Assembly (NCBI GenBank): GCA_001643675.2 | Contig: LSRY02000024.1 | Coordinates: 1,056,001 to 1,120,000, forward strand | From: Monocercomonoides exilis | Lineage: Eukaryota > Preaxostyla > Oxymonadida > Polymastigidae | Direction: 5' to 3' | DNA: 64,000 bases | In this document: positions 11,486 through 23,200 of the stretch, one piece after another | Layout: every line of letters begins with the position of its first letter | How positions within the stretch are numbered: position 1 is the stretch's first letter | Position numbers and translations under genes: made by a program | Notes under the pieces: generated by a model | What the model saw: the letters and a program-made list of their open reading frames with translations, nothing else | What the model was told of the DNA's origin: nothing | Database searches by the model: none

Positions 11486-12637
11486 CACCTTTTATCATTC
11501 GAATTTAGTAAACTTATAATTCGAAATTAATAAAATTGAGAATTTTTTAATGAAAAATTTTTGAGATAAATTGGCAGATCCTTTTTGAAATCACACTTTC
11601 GTACGAGTTTTGATCAAAATTTTGTTTTCAATGGGATGTTGAAAAATATGAGTTGAAATAGTGAATACTTATTGTTAATGATATCGCTATTCCAAAAACA
11701 AATTTTGATACAAATCCCATTGATATCTAAATTTTGATCAAAACTCGAACGATAGTCTGACCTCAAAAAGGATCAGCCAATTGGCCACTGGATGAGGATC
11801 GGAAAGTTTTTTAAATATTTCATGTTTTCAATATTCATAAAAAGGATGAGAAATTGAACCTGTCATATATTTTTTTGAATACAGATATCGCATAAAATAC
11901 CGGACAAGATCGATTTCTCAATAACTGCAAGAGGAATATTTCTAGCAATTTTTCTAAAAGTATTTCTCATCAATACAAACTCAATTGATAAACGAGACTT
12001 TCAAAATTGCTTCATATGTGCTCAGAGAAAATGATTATCGAAATTTTGGTAAAATAGGAGTTTGATTTTCTCTCCGAGATTTTAAAAATAATTTTCTCTG
12101 AGCACATATGAAGCAATTTTGAAAGTCTCGTTTATCAATTGAGTTTGTATTGATGAGAAATACTTTTAGAAAAATTGCTAGAAATATTCCTCTTGCAGTT
12201 ATTGAGAAATCGATCTTGTCCGGTATTTTATGCGATATCTGTATTCAAAAAAATATATGACAGGTTCAATTTCTCATCCTTTTTATGAATATTGAAAACA
12301 TGAAATATTTAAAAAACTTTCCGATCCTCATCCAGTGGCCAATTGGCTGATCCTTTTTGAGGTCAGACTATCGTTCGAGTTTTGATCAAAATTTAGATAT
12401 CAATGGGATTTGTATCAAAATTTGTTTTTGGAATAGCGATATCATTAACAATAAGTATTCACTATTTCAACTCATATTTTTCAACATCCCATTGAAAACA
12501 AAATTTTGATCAAAACTCGTACGAAAGTGTGATTTCAAAAAGGATCTGCCAATTTATCTCAAAAATTTTTCATTAAAAAATTCTCAATTTTATTAATTTC
12601 GAATTATAAGTTTACTAAATTCGAATGATAAAAGGTG
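11486..12637. repeat. perfect 547-bp foldback palindrome with 58-bp loop
   Basis: The left arm 11486-12032 and right arm 12091-12637 are reverse complements. Paired positions sum to 24123 at both the outer and inner ends, so there is no net length difference, and I found no mismatch on reading through. The spacer is 12033-12090. The outer ends read CACCTTTTATCATTCG and its complement. No open frame of note lies inside, and I see no clear target-site duplication in the flanks. The structure fits a foldback-type or MITE-like DNA element or a very recent inverted duplication. Perfect arms in AT-rich noncoding DNA imply recent origin or ongoing conversion. Confidence 0.9.
11572..11780. repeat. 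imperfect inner palindrome within each foldback arm
   Basis: Positions 11572-11636 and 11715-11780 are imperfect reverse complements of each other. Both contain GATCCTTTTTGA followed by CGAGTTTTGATCAAAATTT and ATCAATGGGA or a close variant. The mirror copies in the right arm lie at 12343-12408 and 12487-12551. The locus therefore holds four copies of a 65-nt unit in alternating orientation. This suggests an older small inverted-repeat element captured inside the larger palindrome. Confidence 0.75.
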
Positions 12638-13190
12638 ATTAAAGTTATGTATTCATCCATGTATTCAAAACAAATATTCTAACTGACATTTTGGATAGAA
12701 AAATAATAAAATAGAAAAGAATTTTAGCACATCGAAGAAAAAAAATCACATTGTTAATAAAAATTTGGAAATTATCCACCTCACGTAATGATAGTGATTG
12801 AAATAAAAATTGCATGTGAAAAAAAAGTTGTTTTTCAAATATTATGTGTTTGAATAACAAAAATGTTTAAATCGAATCTCTCTTTTGAAGTTTCTTAAAA
12901 GAATTACATTTGGAAAATTATTCTTAACTCCAAAAACATCAAAATGAAAATTTTTTAACTCAAAAAATTTGCTTTAATTTTTTGAATTTATAATTTCACT
13001 TTTGTGAAAAGTCCATTCTTGTTTGAGTGAAAGAAAAGAAAAATGTTTAACATAAAAAATATTCTTAAAAACTTTTTGATTCATGTTCTTATTTATTATA
13101 CTCAAAAATTTATTATTTCACATTATCAAAAGAAAAAAAAATTGTTTTTTAAAATAAATCATACAAAGAAAATATTGAAAACAACATTTG
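12638..13190. other. AT-rich intergenic spacer
   Basis: No supported gene. The short open frames here are Phe/Ile/Lys-rich and look like noncoding AT-rich DNA. Confidence 0.6.
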
Positions 13191-14075
13191 TTAGTTTGAA
13201 AAGGATAAGACCCCATCAAAATAATCTGAAATGAATTTTTGATTGGTGCTTAACTTTTCTTTTTCTTTAATTATAAAAGCATTTTCTATTATTTTTCTCT
13301 CAGCACTTAGAAGATTCAACCTATCTTGAAGAGAAGACATGACTTTTGATTCGCCGTGAAGCTTTGATAAAACATGATCATATTGTGATTTTGTCAGCGG
13401 AGAAGAAGAAGCATTTGAAGCATTGCCAACAGAAGCAACAACTAAAAGAAGCTGCATAACTTTATTCTTCAGTTGCTTTTGAGTTTCTTTTATTTTTTTT
13501 ATTTGTTCCAAGAGGCGTTGCGACATAATTCTAATTGATTTATATATCCATATTGCAATATATACCATATGAGTTTGCCTACGAGCAATTTCTCCAAGTG
13601 TCTCAGTTCTTTCTATGCATGCTTCTTCAAATAGTTTTGTTCTAATATTGCTTTGAAGTGGTATTGGTGAAGAATTTAAACTTTCTGGAAGGTGAAGCGC
13701 TTTTAATATAGTTGGTGAAAGATGAACATGATTTGAAGATTTTAGTATGGAAAAAAAATGATGAATAGGAGTATAGTCAATGGTGAAGCTTGACGGAATA
13801 ATCGATGAACGTAATGAAATTGGTTTTTTGGAGAATTCTTCTTGAAATGATTGAAGAATTTCTTTCAAAATAGAAAAATGAACGTCAACTGCTTTTTCCA
13901 CCTGTTCATAATTTTGTAAAGAATAACACATGCAAGAATTCTTTTGTGAAATGTCGTGACTTTCGTTTAGAAAACGAGAAACAGAAGAAAGAAGAATTGT
14001 TGTTGATTGAAGTTGAGACCAGTCGAAAGATGATATTTCTTCGTCACAACTTAAGGAATCACTTAGTGCTAGCAT
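13191..14075 (-). CDS. coiled-coil protein, possibly Nup54-like C-terminal region
   Basis: The frame is open from about 14111 to the TAA at 13191. The first ATG in frame is at 14075, giving 294 residues. Twelve further in-frame codons upstream without ATG (FRSISEIFEIA) suggest an extra 5' exon that I could not place. The C-terminal half contains GEIARRQTHMVYIAIWIYKS, then SPLTKSQYDHVLSKLHGES and SSLQDRLNLLSAERK. The arrangement of a helix, a break, an L-x-x-E-x-x-L-like segment and R-L-N-x-L resembles the C-terminal coiled coil of the channel nucleoporin Nup54. No FG repeats are present, so the call is tentative. The alternative is an unrelated coiled-coil protein. Its start lies about 210 bp from the start of the CHD gene on the opposite strand. 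Confidence 0.45.
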   Translation of the reverse strand: MLALSDSLSCDEEISSFDWSQLQSTTILLSSVSRFLNESHDISQKNSCMCYSLQNYEQVEKAVDVHFSILKEILQSFQEEFSKKPISLRSSIIPSSFTIDYTPIHHFFSILKSSNHVHLSPTILKALHLPESLNSSPIPLQSNIRTKLFEEACIERTETLGEIARRQTHMVYIAIWIYKSIRIMSQRLLEQIKKIKETQKQLKNKVMQLLLVVASVGNASNASSSPLTKSQYDHVLSKLHGESKVMSSLQDRLNLLSAERKIIENAFIIKEKEKLSTNQKFISDYFDGVLSFSN

Positions 14076-14284
14076 AGCAATTTCGAAAATTTCTGATATA
14101 CTTCGAAACAACTTAAATATCTTTTGCTTAATATAATAAGTTTAAGAGTTTTACATTTCCTGATCTGGGAGAAAAAATAATACAGTTATAGGTCGATCAT
14201 TGTTTTTTTTTATTTTTCAACTGAAAAAAGCATTTAAAATCTTTCTTTACACGTTCGTTGCATTTAAAATTTAAAAGCTCATCA

Positions 14285-17200
14285 ATGGAGAAAAGATCTT
14301 ATGAGCTGCCAAATGATCCAGTTGTCAATACAAAACATACCAAAGCAACGCAAATATCAAATAGTAATGTTATAAATTCAGATGTTAATGAAACTTCAGA
14401 CCTAGTTGCTCGAATTCATCTTCCAAAGCATCGTTTAGATCCATTGGCCCAATCGTCTTCTTTGAACTCTCTTGAAGAAAATAAAGAAAATAATTCTCGA
14501 CGCTCACTGAGGGTACCACATCCAAAATTAAAAGATAGCGAATATGTGGTGGATGAACTTGATCAAATCATTGAAGAACAAGAGAAAGTTGACGAGGATC
14601 TGAAGAAAGTCAGAAAGAAGCAATTAAAATCAAATGCTATTTCCCAAGAAAAGAAACGCGAAAAGGACAATACTGCTCAAATTTCTGTATTATCTCAAAC
14701 AAGAGAAAGACGTCAAATTAAACCGCCAAAGGAGTACGAAAGTTATGATGATTCGATCACTTCATATTCTGAAAGATCATTAAATTCTCGCTCATTATCT
14801 GATCAAACTGAAGCTGATGATTTACTAAAGGCAATGGACAAAGTTGATTCATTATTTAAAGATGATGGGGATATATCTTCAGGATTGATAGAGGTCATTT
14901 CTGATGATTATGATTCTATTCAGAACTCTGATGAAAATGAATCCGAAAGCGAAGTTAATCCACCACCATTTCCATTTAAACAGCAATCTCACACTTTGCA
15001 TGAACGTCCACTAGCTAAGAACAATTCGCGTGTCTTTCAGTTGAAACAAAATGGAGCAGCTATCACAGTGAAAAGAAATACGGATTCAAAAATGGAGATG
15101 GATGAGGATGCTGTTTCCTCGCGTAAATGGAATAAAACGCGCAAAAGACATGATGCCGACTCAGAAGCAGATCCTTTTGGATCCGAGAAGCGCAATGAGG
15201 AGGGAGAAGGAGAAGAGAGAAAGCAAGAGAATACTTTGGAAAGCACCGCAAAAGAAGCAACTGAAGAGGACACTAACAAGGAAAATTCAGAAGATACAGC
15301 GAATGATGCAAAGTCCTCGCAGCCAACTGGACGTGGAAGAGGAAATGGAAGAGGAAGAGGAAGAGGAAGAGGGAGGGGACGAGGAGGAGGTAGTGGTGGC
15401 GGCGGAGAAGAGAAAATTGGGGAGAAGGAAACAGAGAAAGAAGGAAAGAGAAATGAAGAGAATGAAGATGAATTTGTTGAGCCTGCAAAGAATAAAAAGA
15501 AAGAAGAAGATTTGCCTGTGAAGAAAAAGAGGAGTTTAAGAACTGCCACGAAAACAGATGATGCTTTTGGAAAAGACGAAGAAAGCAGAAAGAAACACGG
15601 AAGAGAAGAAGACGAAGAAGAAGAAGAAGACGATTATGAAGAAAAGAAGAAAGAATATGCAATTCACATTAATAATGACGATGACGATGATGATGACGAT
15701 GAAGAGAAAAAAGACAAAGAAATCAGAGAAAAAGGGAAGATGGAAGAAGACAAAGAGGTCAGTTTTGTCAGCCGAAGCATCCACGGAGACGAAAGCAGTC
15801 TCAGAGAAATGAGAAGAAGGAGCTTCATGGGCAATCGAAGGAACAACCAAAAGGCTACTCCAAGCCCAGCTCCCAGTCCCGGCCCCAATCCAAAAGCAAA
15901 AGCCAAAGCGAAATCGAAACAGAATTCCACACAAAATAAGAAAGAAAGCAAGGAAAACGGAGAAAATGAAGAAAGCGAAGAAAGCGATGTGTGTCTTGAG
16001 GACATCTTCGGGAAGGACTTCAAAAAGCAGAAGAGAAACCGCAAGCGGCGCAAACCCAGCCGCAAGAGTGATTCGAGCTCAGATGAGTCGTCTTCAGAGG
16101 ACTCGTCTGAAGACATCCCCACAAACGAAATGCCGGAATTCTCCCACATTTTGGCAATTCGAAGGGCAATTTTGCCGGCAATTCCAGCTTCTGCTACAAG
16201 TTTTGGGAAGATGGTGATTGAGTATGACAAGGAAGAGGAAGAGATGCGGATTTTGGATGTGGACGAGATGGAAGAGAGAATAAACAGGGAAATGAATGAA
16301 GAAGAGGAAGAGTATGCAAGAGAAGAGAAAGAGAAGGAAGAGGAGAAGAGAAGGATGGAGGAGGTAAACACGAAGAATAAAGAAAAAGAAGCAAATGAAA
16401 AGGGAGATGAATCTGTTGCAATGGAAATTGACGAAGAAGGCAATACAACAAGAGCAGACAAAGAAGTAACTGAAATCACAGAATCAACGCAAAGCGAAGG
16501 AAAAACAGAGGAAAAACCTTCATCTTCAGATTCTCAAAGGCAATCTGAAAGAAAGTCATATTCTTCCTCTTCTTCTTTTGCGTCCTATCGAAACATCAGA
16601 ATGAAGTGGAAGCATCCACATTATGTGTTCAATCCACGAAACGTGTTTCCGTTCAGAGATTCATTGGCTGCACTGTATTGGATGAAAGAACAGGAAAGGC
16701 TGCAAAGCACAAATGACACATCAGATACGAAAACAGCAACAAAATCAAAGAATTCAAAGACTTCTTCAACAATATCATCATCCTCTTCCTCCTCTGCTCT
16801 TCTCTCTTCTTTCCCACCTTTCCCCGACTTCGGAACAAAACTGCCTGTTCTTCGACTCCCCTCAGAAGAGCAGTGCAATGGGCCAACATCGCATCTTGAG
16901 TTTCTTGTGAAATGGAAGGACTCCTCGTACATTCATTCGCAGTGGGTGTCTTCCTCGTTTATGGAAAGAGACGACAGGTGGAAGAGCAAACTGACGCTGT
17001 TCAAGAGAAGAATAGCAGAGAAGATGGAAGAGAGGAGAGCGGAAAAGGAGAAGAGAAAGGGAAGGAAGAAGAGAGAGGAGAAAGAAGAAGATGACGATGA
17101 GAAAGAGAAAGAGAAAGAGAATAGTGAAATTGAGAAAGATGAAGAAAAAGACGAAGAGAAAGGAAAAAAGAAAAAAGGAAAAGAGACAAAAAGATCAGCC

Positions 17201-20200
17201 GAAAAATCGAAGAAAGGTAAAAAAAAGAAGAGAAGAGAAGGAGGCAACGAAGGAGATGAAGCGACAGATGAAGACAACAAAGAAGAAGGAGTAGGAGAAA
17301 GAGAAGAAGAAGAAGAAGAGCTCCGCCCTGTTCAGCCACTTGACCAGTCGATCATTGCGAGAGGAGAAGACAACGATGAGACAGAGACAGAAGCAGAAGA
17401 TGCGATGGAGACAGCCGAAGAGAAGAGGCAAAGAGCAGCAGAAGAGCAGAGGAGAAGAAGGGCAGAGCGGATGAGAGAGAAAGAGAGAGAAAGAGAAAGA
17501 CAGCAGAAGATGTACTTTGAGCAGAATTCGATGCGGGGCGGGCTTTTGAGGCTGAGAAGCAGCGGAGAAGAGGAATCAGAAGAAGATTCAGAAGAAAGCA
17601 ATGAAGGAGGAGAATACAATGGAAGATATAGAAAGATTAATGACAGCAGCGAAGAAGAAGACGAAGACGAGTATGATGCTGATGGCAACAAGAACAGAAA
17701 GTACAAAGCAAGAGAAGAGCAAGAGAATGAGTCAAATGAATCAAATGAAGAAGAAAGCGATGAAGATGGAGTGAATGAAACATCTGATTCAGACGCATCA
17801 TCGTCGATGGGAAAAGCCAAAAATGGACAGAGGAAGAAGAAGACAAGCACAAATACAGACGCAAAGAAGAAGAAGAAGAAGAAAGGAAATAAGAAATTAT
17901 CTCAGTCAGAAGAGATTGAAGCACTAACATCTCCCACCTCGTTCATGATGTCTTCCTCATCCGACGTTATTTCCTCTGATTTTGTGTCTTCCTCTTCTTT
18001 TGTGCCGTTTGCACCAGACAACTTGCAAGTCGAGAGAATTCTGTCTATTTCAACGACTTCTTCGTTGGAGGACTGTTTGGGCTTCACGAAGCAGCTGAGA
18101 CTGCCTCCTGTTCTGCTGATGAAGCATTTCCTGGTCGATGGATCAGAAGAGCAGAAGGCGATAGAAGAGAAAAGCAAGCCTTCACAGGGGAATTCAGGTG
18201 CTTCAGGTAACAAAGGCAAAGACTGTGAGAAAAAGAATGAAAATGATAAGAAATCAACATCATTGCCAACCTCCCTAACACTCTCCCCACTTGCTGCCTC
18301 GTATTACCTGAGCCCTCTTCTCTCTGCCATGCGCCACCCGCCAGGCAGCAAGCGCATCCCACGAGCAGTCATCGCTGCCTTCACCCCTTCTTCACTGTGC
18401 TCCATGCAGTGCCTCGTGAAGTGGCGCAATGTGCCCTTTGAGAACTGCACGTGGGAGTGGGTGTTGGACATACTCCCTTCGGCCATTCCACAGCTCGTTG
18501 ACTATTTGTACTGGAAGCACCAGAATCCGATCCCAATGTTCATTCAGGAAAAAAACAAGCACAAACCAGTTGTGTCATTTACTTCGGGGGGAAGCTACGG
18601 GGTTTATCCGTTCTCCTCCCACAAAAGCAGAATGAAAGCACTCAAACTGAAGCAGATGCGCGAGGCACAGCAAGGCACTGTCTCTTCTCCCACTCTTTCT
18701 CCTTTAAAAGCTTCATTTGACGATTCATCTGAGTCACCTGCACCTCAAATGGTATTCACTTCACCGCCGCAATCTCCTTCCTCACTCGACACGCCTATAG
18801 ACACACCAACTTCACATCTCCAGTCTCCTCTCTATGATCAAATACCTGCCTCTCCATCACCATCACCATCATTATCTCCTTCACCTTCTCCTTCACCTTC
18901 TCCTTCACCTTCTCCATCTGACTTCTCTGCTGTTGGCATTCCTGACTCTGATGCTTTGGTCTCTCCAGTCACAACACCTGCTCCTCTTTCTCCTCTTTCA
19001 GGATCAGCCTCTCCCTCTCCTTCCCCCTCACCCACATCCCCATCTTCATCACACATCACTTCATTCTCTCTCCCATCTCCTTCTCCTTCTCCTTCTCCCT
19101 CACCTTCTCCATCACCTTCTCTTCCTCTCTTCTTCAAGAACGACCACATTCTGCGCACATACCAGGAAGTTGGTGTCAAATGGCTTCTGTCTCATTGGAG
19201 AGAAGGCAAAAACTGTCTCCTTGCCGACGAGATGGGGCTGGGGAAGACGATCCAGGCAGTCGCCTTTCTAGAGCAGCTGACGAGGCAGGAGAAGATCATT
19301 GGCCCATTTCTCGTGATTGTGCCTTTGTCGACGATGGCGCAGTGGGAGAGGGAGTTTGAGGAGTGGAGCGACATGACGTGTCTGGTGTATCATGGCCCAG
19401 TGGTGTCGAGGGAGATCATCAGAGAGCTGCTGTGGAAGAAGGAGAAAGTGGTGAAAGGGAGCAAAGTGAAAGGGCTGGGCTTCCAAGTGCTGATCACGAC
19501 GTACGAGATGGTGATGCTCGACTTCCAGCAGTTCATTTCAGTGGACTGGCGGGAGATTGTGATCGATGAGGCGCACCGGCTGAAGAGCAAGCACTCACGC
19601 ACATTTCAGGATCTGAAGAAGATCAATGCAGAACACACGGTGCTGATGACAGGCACGCCACTACAGAATAACATGCAGGAGCTGTTCTCTTTGCTTCACA
19701 TACTCGACCAGGATGTGTTTGAGAATGAGGAGCTGTTTCTGAAGGAGTTCCGGAACGTGACGAAGAACAGGGAGAAGATGCGTGAATTGCACCAAGTGCT
19801 GACAGAGTACATGCTGCGGAGGATGAAGGAAGATGTGGAGGCGTCCATCCCCATCAAAGAGGAGACGATTGTGGATGTGGAGCTGACGCGGCTGCAGAAG
19901 CAGTACTACAAAGCTATCCATGAGAAGAACATGCGCTTTCTGGCAAGAGGAGCAACATCAAAGCAGAACGTGCCGCATCTTGTGAACATCATGATGGAGC
20001 TGCGAAAGTGCTGCAACCACCCCTTCCTCATCAAAGGAGCTGAAGAGTCGATTATGAAGCAGGCTAAAGCGAAGACGGAATCTGACCGCTTTGCGCTGCT
20101 GGTGATGTCTTCAGGGAAGTTTGTGCTGTTGGACAAGCTTCTTCCCAGGCTGAAGAAAGAAGGGCACAAAGTGCTCATCTTCTCGCAGATGACGCGGGTG

Positions 20201-23200
20201 CTCGATCTGATCGGGATGTATCTCAAGTGGCGAGGCTATTTGTACGAGAGGATCGACGGCAGAGTGCGCGGCGTGGATAGACAAGAGGCAATCGACCGGT
20301 TCTCTCAAAAGGGCGGGAAGCGGTTCATCTTCCTTCTCTGCACACGCGCAGGAGGTGTGGGGATTAACTTGACAGTGGCAGACACAGTCATCATCTTTGA
20401 CTCTGACTGGAACCCGCAGAACGACATTCAAGCACAGGCAAGATGTCACAGAATAGGACAGAAGAACAAAGTGGTTGTATATCGTCTGATCACCAGAAAC
20501 AGCTACGAAGAGCAGATGTTTGAGTCTGCGTCGAGGAAGCTGGGGCTGGACGATGCAGTGATGGGCGGGGTGCGGGCGAGGAGGAGAGGGCAGGAAGGAG
20601 AGGAAGGAGAAGAGGAAGAGAGAGGAGAGGCAGGTGAACAGAAGAAGAAAGAAGGAGAAGGAGAAGAAGGCGACGAGAATGTGATTGAGGTGTCGAGAGG
20701 AGTGAAACTGTCAGACAAGCAAGTTGACACGCTTCTGAAAAGAGGGGCGCTGAGCGCACTGAAAGACGACGACGATTCGTCTTCTGCATCTTTTGAGCGA
20801 TCGACAATTGATGAGATTCTGTCGAAGTCGCGAGTGCTGAAGTATTCTGGTGCTGACAGCAGGAGGGATATTTTGAGAGTGCACCAGAATGACATAAAGG
20901 GGATTGGGAATGAGAAGGAAGGAGGAGAAGAGAAGAATAAGGAGAAGAATGGCAATGAGATGAAGAAAAGTGTAAATGAGAGCATCAATATGAATGTGGA
21001 AAGAGCAAAGGAAAAGGAAAAGAAACAAGCAGACAACAATATTAAAATGGAATATGACACAAATGAAAGTGAAAGAAAAGATGAAGATAGAGCAATTAAT
21101 GGAGAAACAACCATTTCTGATGAAAGCAACATCAGAATGCAAAGTGATACAAATGAGATGGCAACATCAAATGATACAAACGAAATGATAAGTGATAAAA
21201 ACGAAGATGCTCAACAAAACGATAAAAAAAACACACCAACTGCAACATCTACAGACAATTCGACAACTCAACAATCAGCAGCAGCAAGTACAGTAGAAGC
21301 AATTAATACAACTTCATCATCATCATCTTCTTCTTCATTGTCACCTCAACCACAATCAACATCAACCACATCCAATTCAACTGATTCTTCAGTCTCACCG
21401 CCATCTCCATCATCATCATCATCGTCGTCATCATCACTCTCCTTATCTATCAGTGCTAATGACATTATAGCTGATGATGCTGGCGATGATCTGCGCTCAG
21501 CAATTGATGTGGAGACATTCGAAATCGAAGACAAGACAAAAGAGGCGCTGGTGAGCATAAACGACCCCCAGTTCTGGATGAAGCTGCTTCCTGTGGCACA
21601 AGTTCTGCTGCAGCACGAGATGATTGAAGATGGAGGGAGATGGAGGAGAGGGAGAAAGAGAGGGAGAGGAAGGGGAAGAGGAGGAGGAGGAAGAGGGATG
21701 GGAGAGGACAGATTGTATGGAGCGTGGAGAAGCATGCAGAGGAGCTATGCAGTCAGCGATGCTGCTGGCAATGAAACACCAACAAATGAAGGAAGCGAAG
21801 TGCCAACGCCACTTCAATCGCCTTCTGACAGTCAATCGACTGTTTCATCATCATCTGCACAACAACAGACAGCTTCTGCGGAATCCAATCAACAGTCCAT
21901 TTCATCTGCTAACACTTCATCAACAGACAATTCTTCAACTTCTTCTTCTTCTTCAAATGAACAATCATCTGAAATAAACCAATCAGGTGTCATTCTGATG
22001 CCCCATCCACTCTCTTCCTCTTCTCTTTCTCTTTCGCCTTCATCTTCATCTTCTTCCACATCAAGCAATATTGCGTCACCTCTTTCAGACACTTCATCAT
22101 CCTCTTCAACAGACAAAACACCAAAATCACCACAACCTCTCTTCAATCCACCTTCAGCCTATTCCACTCCATCTCCTTCTCCTTCCCCGTCATCTTCTGC
22201 CTCATCATCCCTTTTAACATCATCGCCTCCTCCTTCCTCCTCCTCAGCTGCCCTCCCCACCCCTTCTCCTTCTTTCCTCCTTTCCATCCCTTCTCTCTCC
22301 TACATTCCTTCATCTCGCCCTGATGAGCTGCAGATCCATCTGACTGATGAGCTGAAATCGAGCATTGCAGACATCGTGAGCCAGGCAGGGTTTGAGTGGG
22401 ACGGCGAAAAAGGCGAGTTCGAAGAGAATCCTGATTGGTATTTGGATATGCCATCTGTTGCCAATGACAACAAAAATGATGTTTTGATGGCAGACAAACA
22501 GGACGAAATGAATGGGGCGTCGCAGGCGAATGGGCAGTTCACAGAGCTGAAGATGAAGCAAAGGATGTTTCTTATCCAGCAGCGGAGGTCAGTGCGGATG
22601 AGGAGGAGAAGAGCAGCAGACAGCGACATGATCACAAACATGGATGCGCTGGATTTGAGTGAAAATGAAGAAGATGAAGATGGGGAGAGGGAAGATGGAG
22701 GAGGAGAAGACGAGAAGAGAGGAGAAGGAGACGAAGACGATGAAGACGGGACAGAAGATGCGAGGGATGATAAAGATGGCACATACATTGCGAGGAAGTC
22801 GAAGATGGATTTGAACTCAGATGATGCCATGGACGATGATGCAAGTGACTATTGCTATGACTTTGAGGATGTGCGGCTGGAGCGGAAGAGAGATGGAGAA
22901 TACGACGAAGAGCTGATTGAGAAAGAGGAGTTTGAGCAGTATGGATTCAGAATGAATGGAGAAGATGACTGGAAGGACGGAGAGTGGAACATGAAGGGAG
23001 AGGAAGACGAAGATTTTGAGGATATTTTTGAAGGGCTGAAGCTGAAGAATGATTCATCGAAGGGGAAAGTTGGGTTTGTGCTGATGGAAAGGATGTTGAT
23101 GAAGGCGCTGGCGAAAGGAGAGCAGTTCACATACATTTTGGATCTGATACAAGACGATGAAGGAGAGAAAGACAAAGAAAACAAAGGAGAAGAAGGGAAA

